Origin: Opitutales bacterium
Lineage (GTDB): Bacteria; Verrucomicrobiota; Verrucomicrobiia; Opitutales; Oceanipulchritudinaceae
NCBI GenBank assembly: GCA_020831525.1
Contig: JAFIGH010000017.1
Coordinates: 1-61,844 of the forward strand
DNA length: 61,844 nt
Direction of reading: 5' to 3'
The notes below the pieces were generated by a model that was given only the letters and a program-made list of their open reading frames with translations, was not told the DNA's origin and did not search any database. The position numbers and the translations under genes are program-made. Of this stretch, positions 1 to 8,071 are shown one piece after another (position 1 is the first letter of the stretch; each line of letters begins with the position of its first letter).

Positions 1-31
1 AAGCCCGAATACCGCTTTCAAACTACGAATT

Positions 32-865
32 CTAAAGCCGACAGGCTGCTAGGGCGAGAAGCTCGCCCGGCGGGGTGGCATACTTCATCAGGATCCATCG
101 GGAAGCGACCTCGAGACCATCGCGTCCCGGGGGAAAAAAGACGACCGATCCGCCGTGCCCGCTGCTTCGCGCCAGGCTGAGCATCCGTCGGCCGAACTGC
201 ACCGCCAGCCGGTGCACGAGGTCGGCCTGCTCTTCGGGCGCGAGAGGATGGTTGCGGCCTTCCGGATCGATAGACCGGACCAACTCCGCGCGCGGACCAA
301 GGAAGCGCTCCTCCAGCCATTTTGAAGCAAGCACATCGACGCCGCGCCGCTGGATGGTCAATCCCCTGAGTTCACTGACAAGTTCGTCCTTGAGCAGGAT
401 GGCCAACACTCCGGGATCACGGACCTGAATGACGGGATAGGGCTGGGCCGGCTGGGCGATCCGCCGCCCGCCGGAGGCGCGGTTGAGCCAGCGCGGCCCG
501 CTGTTGAGCAGGCCCCAGATGTAGAACCCGTCCGCATCGGCCCAAACCCCCACGAGCGACCGGGCATAATCGGTGGCGGGGCTGATGCGTTTCACCTCGC
601 CCGCGCTCAATCGCAGGGGTAGCTCGAAGCGGACGGCATGGAAGCCGTGTGGCGGCCCGGTGTGCCCGGCAAAGGCATCGGGAGGCGATAGCATGACACG
701 CACCCGGACAGCTCTGCCTTCCTCCCGCATGAGGCTGCCCGCAAAGAGAATCTGGAGAAGATCGCGCAAAGCCGGACCGCCCGGAGCACCGTCGTGAGGG
801 GCCAGGCATTGCACAAGAACACCCAGCGCATGGTCGAGTTCAACACTGGCGGAGGTGTGCAGCAT
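32..865 (-). CDS. Putative DACNV-type sensor domain protein
   Basis: The 277-residue product resembles the DACNV sensor domain that in other bacteria lies N-terminal to a DisA-type diadenylate cyclase (DAC) domain. Recognisable parts are the stretch around residues 102-127 (RSLVGVWADADGFYIWGLL, then NSGPRWL) and a late SSGHGGSVVFF segment near residues 235-243. No DAC catalytic domain follows: the frame closes soon after this segment. It could therefore be a stand-alone sensor, or have a separate catalytic partner beyond the window edge. No signal peptide or membrane segment is evident. The family call is from pattern memory only. The stop lies near the window edge but the gene appears complete. 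Confidence 0.5.
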   Translation of the reverse strand: MLHTSASVELDHALGVLVQCLAPHDGAPGGPALRDLLQILFAGSLMREEGRAVRVRVMLSPPDAFAGHTGPPHGFHAVRFELPLRLSAGEVKRISPATDYARSLVGVWADADGFYIWGLLNSGPRWLNRASGGRRIAQPAQPYPVIQVRDPGVLAILLKDELVSELRGLTIQRRGVDVLASKWLEERFLGPRAELVRSIDPEGRNHPLAPEEQADLVHRLAVQFGRRMLSLARSSGHGGSVVFFPPGRDGLEVASRWILMKYATPPGELLALAACRL

Positions 866-1016
866 GATTTGCGGATTGGCTGCATTTAATCCGCGGCTGG
901 ACGGAGGTCGTCAAGCGGATTGTGAGCGACTGCATCAGGGCAACTCCGCCTGCCTGCTAACAATCTGAAGTTCAGCCTTGATCACTGCCGGGTGAACAGC
1001 TGTTCGGGAGGGGTTT

Positions 1017-1808
1017 CTAAAGGCCTGTGCGGAGGGTGCCTTCCATGTAGGGCACGGCTTTTCCAGAGATGTGGACACGGTTGCCTTCGGCACGGCAGCG
1101 CAGGCGGCCACCGCGCTTGGAGAGTTGGCGGGCTTCGAGGACGGATTTGTTCAAGCGATGTACCCAGTAGGGGGTGAGGGTGCAATGGGCGGACCCGGTC
1201 ACGGGATCCTCGTCGACACCGTAGCGCGGTGCGAAGAAGCGGCTGACAAAGTCGCAGTTGTTTCCGGGGGCGGTGACGATGACACCGCGCGTGTCAATCT
1301 CGGCGAGGCGGCGGAGGTCGGGGCGCAGGGCGGCGACGGCGGCGGCGTCTTCGTAGACGGCCATGTAGTCTGCCGCACGGAAGCATTCCTGCGGAGCGGC
1401 GCCGAGGGCTTCGGCCAGGCCCCCGGGCGGTTCGCAGGGGGCTCCCGGTTGTGCGGGAAAGTCGAGCGTGAGGGAATCTCCATCGCGGGAAACCTGAAGC
1501 GGTCCGCTCCGCGAGCGGAAGGTCAGCGCTCCACCGGCACCGCCGCCGCGTGCGAAGACGACGTAAGCGGCGGCGAGAGTGGCGTGGCCGCAGAGGTCGA
1601 CCTCCTTTTGCGGCGTGAACCAGCGCAGGTCGTAGTCGCCGCCGGTATCGGTGTAGAAGGCGGTCTCGGAGAGATTGTTCTCGGCGGCAATGCACTGGAG
1701 GACCGAATCGGGCAGCCAATCTTCCAGGGGACAGACCGCCGCCGGATTGCCCGTGAAGAGACCTTCCGCAAAGGCGTCGATTTGATATACGGGAATCTTT
1801 TTCTGCAT
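1017..1808 (-). CDS. PhzF family isomerase/epimerase
   Basis: A 263-residue PhzF-fold protein of normal family length. The N-terminus reads QIDAFAEGLFTGNPAAVC, the usual PhzF opening. The conserved acid is Glu48 in NNLSETAF, the second signature DLCGHAT is at residues 71-77, and GVDEDPVTGSAHC lies near residue 200. PhzF proteins are diaminopimelate-epimerase-like enzymes that isomerise or epimerise small acids. The substrate of generic members like this one is unknown, and no phenazine genes are nearby, so a phenazine role is not implied. It stands alone between a leftward sensor gene and a leftward FAD oxidase, with gaps of about 150 and 250 bases. Confidence 0.9.
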   Translation of the reverse strand: MQKKIPVYQIDAFAEGLFTGNPAAVCPLEDWLPDSVLQCIAAENNLSETAFYTDTGGDYDLRWFTPQKEVDLCGHATLAAAYVVFARGGGAGGALTFRSRSGPLQVSRDGDSLTLDFPAQPGAPCEPPGGLAEALGAAPQECFRAADYMAVYEDAAAVAALRPDLRRLAEIDTRGVIVTAPGNNCDFVSRFFAPRYGVDEDPVTGSAHCTLTPYWVHRLNKSVLEARQLSKRGGRLRCRAEGNRVHISGKAVPYMEGTLRTGL

Positions 1809-2060
1809 AATCGGGAATGGGGATCCATGTGTGCCGTATTTGCCGAGTCAATGCCGGCCTGCGCGCCGTCGGCGTCGACGATGAGGCCGATCGCCGCGTT
1901 CTGACTTTTTCAACATAACAAATGCGAAACCGATACGAAGCCAATGAATCCAACAACCGCGAGGCCGGATGCGGAGATTTGCCTGCGTATGTAAAATCTC
2001 ATGGGGACGGCTGCGGTTGACGACGGCTCGTGTGCGTGGTGCTGCGGTTTCCGCGACCGC

Positions 2061-3512
2061 TCAATGGTCCCACGGCAGGCGGACCTTGGTGCGCGGGTGG
2101 TTCCAGATTTCGAAAGGTTCGAGAAGCTTTCCGGGATTGAGAATGTTGTTCGGGTCGAAGGTTTCTTTGATGCGTTTCATGAGGCTGAGTTCGGCGGTGC
2201 CGTGCTGGAGTTGCATGAACGGGCTCTTGGCGAGGCCGATGCCGTGCTCGCCGCTGATGGCGCCGTCGAGGGCGACGACTTGTTCCATGAGGCGGCGGGT
2301 GCCGTCGCGCGCTTTGTCGCGGTGGGCGGGGTTCCCGGCGTCGTACATGATGTGGACGTGGAAGTTGCCGTCGGCGGCGTGGCCGAAGGTGGGCATGGGC
2401 AGGCCGGTTTCGTGCCGCAGGCGGTCGACGGCTTCGAAGAAATGGGTCTGGGCGTCGAGCGGGAGGACGACGTCCTCGTTGAGTTTGGTGTCGCCGAGCT
2501 CGAACATGGCTTGCGAGCATCCGCGCCGGACGGTCCAGAGGGTTTCGGCTTCGTCGTCGGAGGCGGCGGTGTGGCGGTGCGTGGCGTGCCCGCCCGCGGC
2601 TTGGAGAACCGCCGTCATTTCGGCGTCGGCCTGGGCCGGTTCGCCGTCGGTTTCGACGAGAAGGAGGGCGGGGACATGTTGGGCCCATGAGGCCGGGAAG
2701 GCCGCCAGCTTCTCCGGCGCGACGCGGCCCCAGAGCCGCAGCGTGGCGGCGACGGTTTCGCGGTCGAGGAATTCGAGGATGCTCGGGATGACGCGGCGCG
2801 CTCGGATGGCGGCGGCGGCGGCGAGGGCGGCGTGTTCGTCCTTGTAGGCGAGCAGGGTGGTGCGGCGGGCGGCGGGGCGGGGGATGAGGCGGAGGATTGC
2901 GCCGGTGATGATGCCGAGGGTTCCCTCGGAGCCGATCCAAAGGTCGCGGATGTTGTAGCCGCAGGCGAACTTCCGCAGATTTCCGCCCCAGCGGACGAAC
3001 TCTCCGGTGGGCAGGAAGCCTTCCAATCCCATGACGTAGTCGCGCGTGACCCCGTATTTGGCCCCGCGCAGGCCGCCGGCGTTGCAGGCGATGGTGCCGC
3101 CGAGGGTGGCGTGGCGGGCCGAGCCGGGATCGGGCGGGTAGGCGAGCCCCGTCCCCGCCGCGGCGTCGTCCAGCGCTTTCACGGTGACGCCGGGCTGCAC
3201 GAAGGCCGACATCGTTTCTTCGCGCACGGCCAGTTGTTTCCATGCGGAGAGGTCGATGACCCACCCGCCCTCCGCGGGCGTGGCCGCGCCGGTTGTCGCA
3301 CTGCCGGCACCGCGCGTGGTCAGCGGCAAGTGGTATTCGTTGGCGAGGGCGAGGACCGCCGCAACGCCGTCTTCGTCCGCCGGAGATATGACGGCTTCCG
3401 GACAACGGCTGAGGCGGAGGTTGTCGAGCGACGCGCGGAAGGTGGCCTCGGCGGAGGTGTCGATAGCCTCCGGCGGCAGAGCTTTGCGCAGACGGTCGAG
3501 CGGTGTTTCCAT
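2061..3512 (-). CDS. GlcD-type FAD-binding oxidase (2-hydroxyacid dehydrogenase family)
   Basis: The product is 483 residues from the start METPLDRL. The open frame extends 50 codons further upstream, but that extension is not family-like and would run into the divergent ABC transporter gene. The N-terminal half is a PCMH-type FAD domain, with PADEDGVAAVLALANEY and the glycine-rich CNAGGLRGAKYG segment. The C-terminal half is the FAD-oxidase cap, ending with the conserved SGEHGIGLAKSPFM and DPNNILNPGK. This matches the D-lactate/glycolate dehydrogenase (GlcD, LDH-D) group, which oxidises 2-hydroxy acids to 2-oxo acids at the membrane side of the cytoplasm. No iron-sulfur subunit (GlcF) is adjacent, so it is probably a stand-alone enzyme. 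The exact substrate cannot be told. Confidence 0.9.
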   Translation of the reverse strand: METPLDRLRKALPPEAIDTSAEATFRASLDNLRLSRCPEAVISPADEDGVAAVLALANEYHLPLTTRGAGSATTGAATPAEGGWVIDLSAWKQLAVREETMSAFVQPGVTVKALDDAAAGTGLAYPPDPGSARHATLGGTIACNAGGLRGAKYGVTRDYVMGLEGFLPTGEFVRWGGNLRKFACGYNIRDLWIGSEGTLGIITGAILRLIPRPAARRTTLLAYKDEHAALAAAAAIRARRVIPSILEFLDRETVAATLRLWGRVAPEKLAAFPASWAQHVPALLLVETDGEPAQADAEMTAVLQAAGGHATHRHTAASDDEAETLWTVRRGCSQAMFELGDTKLNEDVVLPLDAQTHFFEAVDRLRHETGLPMPTFGHAADGNFHVHIMYDAGNPAHRDKARDGTRRLMEQVVALDGAISGEHGIGLAKSPFMQLQHGTAELSLMKRIKETFDPNNILNPGKLLEPFEIWNHPRTKVRLPWDH

Positions 3513-3619
3513 GGTCTGTGGAGGATGCGCGGAATTCACGGCGGCACAAGCCCGCGACGCACGGCACCGGCTGAGGGCGTGGTTTGCGTTGGCGGGCAAT
3601 GAGCGTATTGCTTTGTGAC

Positions 3620-4354
3620 ATGAATGACCTGGAACCGATCCTCGGCCTTGAGGGGCTCTCAAAGACCTATACGACGGCGCACGGTCCGCTGACGGTGCTC
3701 AGCGCGGCGAGTTTTGCGCTCGCACGTGGTTCGACGGCGGCGATTGTCGGCCCCTCGGGCAGCGGCAAGACGACCCTGCTGGGGCTTTGCGCGGGCCTGG
3801 ACGATCCCTCCGGAGGGTCGGTGCGGCTGTGCGGGCACCGCTTGGAGGCGCTCTCCGAGGACGAGCGCGCGGCCGTGCGCAATGCGCACGTGGGGTTTGT
3901 CTTTCAGAATTTCCAGCTTATCCCGACGCTCACCGCGCTGGAGAACGTGATGGTGCCGCTGGAGCTGCGGGGCGACCGCCGGGCCGGGCGGCGTGCCGCC
4001 GAGCGGCTGGAAGAGGTCGGGCTGGCGGAGCGCATGGATCATTATCCGGTGCAGCTTTCCGGCGGCGAACAGCAGCGGGTGGCCCTCGCGCGCGCTTTTT
4101 CCAATGATCCCGACATCCTTTTCGCGGACGAGCCGACGGGGAACCTCGACGCCGACACGAGCGACCAGATCACGGAGATTCTCTTTTCGCTCAACCGTTC
4201 CCGCGAAACGACGCTTGTCCTTGTGACGCACGACGCGGCGTTGGCGGCGAAGACGGCGCGGATCTTCCGCATCGAGCGCGGGCATGTGCGCGAGGACGGG
4301 GCGGACGTCGGTGGCGCACCCGCGCCCGGTCAACGCGAAGTGGTGAACCGATGA
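3620..4354 (+). CDS. ABC transporter ATP-binding protein (YbbA/LolD-like)
   Basis: An ATPase subunit of about 244 residues. Walker A is GPSGSGKT at residues 44-51, the Q-loop is FVFQNFQLIPTLTALENV, the signature is LSGGEQQRVALARAF near 150, and Walker B is ILFADEPTGNLD near 172. The D-loop and H-loop (LVTHD) follow. The sequence belongs to the MacB/LolD/YbbA group that powers FtsX-like permeases rather than importers. It overlaps the next gene by ATGA and is certainly co-expressed with it. The start is ambiguous: an ATG at 3599 is also in frame, and neither has a good ribosome binding site. The upstream divergent oxidase leaves only about 100 bases for both promoters. Confidence 0.95.
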   Translation: MNDLEPILGLEGLSKTYTTAHGPLTVLSAASFALARGSTAAIVGPSGSGKTTLLGLCAGLDDPSGGSVRLCGHRLEALSEDERAAVRNAHVGFVFQNFQLIPTLTALENVMVPLELRGDRRAGRRAAERLEEVGLAERMDHYPVQLSGGEQQRVALARAFSNDPDILFADEPTGNLDADTSDQITEILFSLNRSRETTLVLVTHDAALAAKTARIFRIERGHVREDGADVGGAPAPGQREVVNR

Positions 4355-6924
4355 GCGATCCATCCCGCAACCGTATTCCCCGGCCGTCACCGCGCCCGGG
4401 TTGGTCGCTGCGCATGGCCTGGCGCGACAGCCGCGGGCACCGGCGCGTTCTTGTGCTCAGCGCGCTGTGTATCCTCTTCGGCATCGCCGCGCTTGTGGCC
4501 ATCGGGTCGCTGCGCGACAATCTGGGGCGGATTATGGAGGAACAGACGCGCGCCCTCCTCGGCGCGGATCTTGTGCTGGAGGCGCGGCGTCCGTTTGACA
4601 GCAGTCTCGAAGCGTTCTTCCGGCGGATGGGCGGCGAGCAGGCGGCGGAGGTCCGTTTTCAGTCGATGGCCGCCTTCCCGGGGCGTGAGGCGTCGCGGTT
4701 TGTGCAGGTGCGTGCGGTGCGCGGAGGCTTTCCCTTTTACGGGGCCTTTGACACCGAACCCGTCGGATTGCGTGAACCGGCGTCGGGCGAGGTCGTTGTG
4801 GAGGACAGCCTGCTTGTGCAAATGGGCCTTGGGCCGGGTGATACGGTGCGCCTCGGCGAGGCGGAATTTACGGTGGCGGGCTCGCTGCGGCGTGTCGCGG
4901 GTGAATCGGAGATCACCGGTGCCTTCGCGCCGCGCATCTATATTGCGTGGGACGAGGTGGAGCGGACCGGCCTTGTGCAGGCGGGCAGCATGGTGCGCCA
5001 CCGGCAGTATTTCGCCTTTGCAGAAGGTCTCGACGAGCGGCGGGGGGAACTTCTGCGGGAAGCCCGCGAGTCGATCTTTATGGAAGGGAGCGTGCGCGCG
5101 GAGACAGTGGAAAGCCGCCGCCGCAATCTCGAGCGCCTTCTCGGCAACCTTTTTGACTTTTTGAACCTCGTCGGCTTTGTCGCGTTGCTCCTCGGCGGTC
5201 TCGGGGTAGGCGGGGCGGTACAGGTGCACGTCCGCGGCAAGCTTGTCACCGTCGCGCTCCTGCGGTGCCTCGGCGGGTCGGTGTGGAGCGGCTTCCGGAT
5301 TTTCCTCATACAGGTGGCGGGAACGGCGGTGGTCGGGGCCGTGGCGGGGGCGGCGCTGGGCATCGGCGTGCAGTTTCTCCTGCCGGTTTTTCTGCGGGGA
5401 TTCCTGCCTTTCGAGTTGCATGTCGCGGTGAGTTGGGGAGCGGTCGCGGGCGGACTGGTCTTCGGCTGGCTGGTGGCCCTCGCCTTTGCTCTCATCCCGC
5501 TGCTCGGGGTGAGGCACATAAGTCCGCTCGCGACAATCCGTGCGGATTTTGACGGCACGATTCCCCGCCCATGGAAGGACCCGCTCATCCTGCTCGTCTA
5601 CGCGGGTTTGGCCGGGTTGCTGGTGACTTTTGCGTTGATGCAGACGAACCAATTCGGCCACGGGCTGGCCTTTTCGCTCGGATTCGGTGCCACGCTTGCG
5701 GCCCTCGCCCTCTTCGCCGGCGGGCTGCGCCGGCTGTTGCGTGCGGTGACGCCGCGGGAGGGACCGTTTGCATGGCGTCTCGCCCTCGGAAACCTGCACC
5801 GGCCGCAGAACCGGACGATCTATCTTGTCGTTACCCTTGGGGCGGGGGCGTTTCTCATCAACACGCTCTTTCTTGCCCGCGCGAATCTCCTTGAGCAGGT
5901 GGGCCTCACGGACACCGGCGACGCCGCCAATGTCGTTCTCCTCGACGTGCAGCCCGATCAAGTCGACGAGGTGGAGGAGTTTCTCGCGGACCGGGGCCAC
6001 GTGTTGCAGGACCGGCTTCCCATTATCACGATGCGCCTCAGTGCCGTGAACGGACGGTCCATGGCAGAGTTGCGCCGTGACCCCGATGTGCGCGTGCGCG
6101 AGTGGGTGACGCGCTGGGAGTTTCGCACGACCTACCGGGGGCAACTGCTCGACAACGAAACCGTCGCCGAGGGCGGGTGGGTGTCCCGCCACACCGGGGG
6201 CGAGCCGTATTCCGTTTCCATCGCGGAAAACATGCTTGCCGATATGGGTGCGCGCGTGGGCGACCGGCTACTCTGGGACGTGCAGGGCGTGCCCGTCGAA
6301 TCCATCGTCACGAGCAGCCGGACGGTGAACTGGCAGGCGGGCCGCCAGAATTTCGGGGTGGTTTTCGCTCCCGGCACCATCGAGGCCGCGCCGACGATCT
6401 TCGCCGTGACCACGCGCGTGCGCGACCGCGCGCAGACCGCCGAACTCCAGCAGGGCATTGTCGCCGCCTTTCCCAACCTCAGCGTCATCGACCTAACCCT
6501 CATCTTCGAAACGATTGACGACCTCCTCGGGCGTGCCGGGTTTGTCGTCCAGTTCATGGCCGCCTTCACTATACTGACCGGGCTGCTCGTCCTCGCGGCG
6601 GCGATTGTCACGAGCCGCTACCAGCGCATCCGCGAGAGTGCCTTGCTGCGCACACTGGGGGCGCGCGCGGGATTGATCCGGTCGGTCATGGCCGTCGAAT
6701 ACGCGCTCGTGGGGGCCTGCGCGGGACTTGTCGGCGGGATCCTCGCGTTGGCCGCGGGGTGGGGTTTGTCCCGCTTTGTCTTCGAGAGCGAGTTTGTCGC
6801 CAATCCCGCCATCATCGCGCTGTCCGTGCTCGTGATGGCATTGCTCACGCTGGCGACGGGCTTGCTCAACAGCCGCCGCATTGCGACCCATTCGCCCCTG
6901 CTACTGCTCCGGGAGGAGGGTTGA
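4351..6924 (+). CDS. FtsX-like ABC permease (YbbP-like), 857 residues
   Basis: The start codon overlaps the stop of the ATPase gene (ATGA). The protein has the long YbbP-type layout: a membrane segment near residues 30-50, a large periplasmic domain to about 260, a first FtsX core with several membrane segments (about 262-460), a second periplasmic domain (about 500-720), and a final FtsX core of three or four segments ending LLLREEG. The family usually has about ten membrane segments and pairs with YbbA. Its role is thought to be handling of lipid, lipoprotein or envelope-associated molecules. No TolC or MacA partner is adjacent. The substrate is unknown. Confidence 0.93.
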   Translation: MSDPSRNRIPRPSPRPGWSLRMAWRDSRGHRRVLVLSALCILFGIAALVAIGSLRDNLGRIMEEQTRALLGADLVLEARRPFDSSLEAFFRRMGGEQAAEVRFQSMAAFPGREASRFVQVRAVRGGFPFYGAFDTEPVGLREPASGEVVVEDSLLVQMGLGPGDTVRLGEAEFTVAGSLRRVAGESEITGAFAPRIYIAWDEVERTGLVQAGSMVRHRQYFAFAEGLDERRGELLREARESIFMEGSVRAETVESRRRNLERLLGNLFDFLNLVGFVALLLGGLGVGGAVQVHVRGKLVTVALLRCLGGSVWSGFRIFLIQVAGTAVVGAVAGAALGIGVQFLLPVFLRGFLPFELHVAVSWGAVAGGLVFGWLVALAFALIPLLGVRHISPLATIRADFDGTIPRPWKDPLILLVYAGLAGLLVTFALMQTNQFGHGLAFSLGFGATLAALALFAGGLRRLLRAVTPREGPFAWRLALGNLHRPQNRTIYLVVTLGAGAFLINTLFLARANLLEQVGLTDTGDAANVVLLDVQPDQVDEVEEFLADRGHVLQDRLPIITMRLSAVNGRSMAELRRDPDVRVREWVTRWEFRTTYRGQLLDNETVAEGGWVSRHTGGEPYSVSIAENMLADMGARVGDRLLWDVQGVPVESIVTSSRTVNWQAGRQNFGVVFAPGTIEAAPTIFAVTTRVRDRAQTAELQQGIVAAFPNLSVIDLTLIFETIDDLLGRAGFVVQFMAAFTILTGLLVLAAAIVTSRYQRIRESALLRTLGARAGLIRSVMAVEYALVGACAGLVGGILALAAGWGLSRFVFESEFVANPAIIALSVLVMALLTLATGLLNSRRIATHSPLLLLREEG

Positions 6925-6958
6925 CAGACGGGAGGAGGGCCGGAGAGCCCCGGTGCCC

Positions 6959-7399
6959 TCAGAGGTCGGGTTCGGTAAAGGGCAGTTCGAGGGTCGGATC
7001 CTCGCGGTCCCAGACGACATTGCTTTCGAGAAACTCCGCCGGAGCTTCTTCCGGTGTCGTGACAAAGATGAGGTCTTCGGGTGCCTCATACGTCCAGTCC
7101 GCCGATCCCACGATGATGTGGCGGACTGTTTTGTCGGTGGGTTCGATGTCGACGCTGAGACGCAGCGCGTCCAGCGCCATGCCGGCCATCCCGGCGGGCG
7201 GCGTGAGCGTGGAGAGCGTCCACAGTGTGTCCTCTGACTCGCGCAGTTCCTGAAGCGTCAGGTCGTAGCCGAGCGAGCGGACGGTGATTTCGTAGCCGAT
7301 ACGCATGGGAGCCTCGGTTTCACGTTCCTCCGGCGCGCAGGCGGCGAGCAAGCCGAGGGCCGGCAGGCAGAGAAGGGTGCGGAAGAGAATGTTGTTCAT
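6959..7399 (-). CDS. Small predicted lipoprotein of unknown function
   Basis: A 146-residue product with an N-terminal lipoprotein signal: positive start, hydrophobic core and lipobox LLAAC, so Cys21 would be acylated and the protein anchored in the envelope. The mature part is acidic, with a predicted beta-rich pattern, for example MRIGYEITVRSLGYDLTL. It ends just beyond the convergent permease gene, separated by about 35 bases. No family was recognised. Codon usage and composition match the neighbours, so it is probably a real resident gene. Confidence 0.65.
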   Translation of the reverse strand: MNNILFRTLLCLPALGLLAACAPEERETEAPMRIGYEITVRSLGYDLTLQELRESEDTLWTLSTLTPPAGMAGMALDALRLSVDIEPTDKTVRHIIVGSADWTYEAPEDLIFVTTPEEAPAEFLESNVVWDREDPTLELPFTEPDL

Positions 7400-7474
7400 A
7401 ACAGGCGGGGTTTGCGTGTTCGCGATTGAGAAACTTTTGCAGGAATCCGGGTTGAATGCAAGTGTCCGCGGGCA

Positions 7475-7921
7475 TTACGACGGGCCGCGGGCGAATGCGC
7501 GGCGGGTCATGGCCAGCGGTACTGCCGTCAGCACAGCGGGCCAGATATTGATCATCCAGACATTGAAAAGCGCGCCGTGACGGACCGACATCGTGCTGTC
7601 GACCGTAAACCAAAGGAGAAGTGCCCAGAGGACAGCGTGCCACGCCCATCGTTCCCTTCGGCGGAAGGGAATCCACACGATCAGCGTTTGGAGTAAGAAG
7701 TAGCCCGCGATCGTACCGCCTATGATGCCGAAGAAAAAACGCCGTAGAGCGGTCGCGTCGTCAGTAAGGCCGCCGTCGAACCAAGTGGCGGCAAGGGCGC
7801 GTGTGTGGGCGGCGAAGAGAACGCTGTCCGGAGCGAGGGCGATGAGAAGACCGACAAAGATTTGCAGGACGCTGACGGCGAGTAGCCAGCGTTGCCAGAA
7901 CAGGAAGGTGGGTTGATTCAT
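7475..7921 (-). CDS. Small integral membrane protein, four predicted helices
   Basis: A 148-residue hydrophobic protein with four predicted membrane segments at roughly residues 10-30, 62-84, 92-110 and 118-138. The first loop carries HTRALAATWFDGG and DDATALRRFFFG, and the second is rich in Arg (RRRERW). This layout resembles small uncharacterised membrane proteins that follow a four-helix bundle plan. No catalytic motif is visible. It lies 75 bases upstream of the lipoprotein gene on the same strand, so the two could share a transcript. The function is unknown. Confidence 0.6.
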   Translation of the reverse strand: MNQPTFLFWQRWLLAVSVLQIFVGLLIALAPDSVLFAAHTRALAATWFDGGLTDDATALRRFFFGIIGGTIAGYFLLQTLIVWIPFRRRERWAWHAVLWALLLWFTVDSTMSVRHGALFNVWMINIWPAVLTAVPLAMTRRAFARGPS

Positions 7922-8071
7922 TGTTCGCAGGGGTGCGGGCGCATCCGCGGGTTGTGGCCGCCGGTGTGACGAACCGGTTGCGTTGTCACGGAGAATTCAC
8001 TTTTGCGGCGGGCCGGGACGATCCGAATTTGCTCGTCTCCATACGCCCATCTGTCAACTCCTTGGGTTGTC

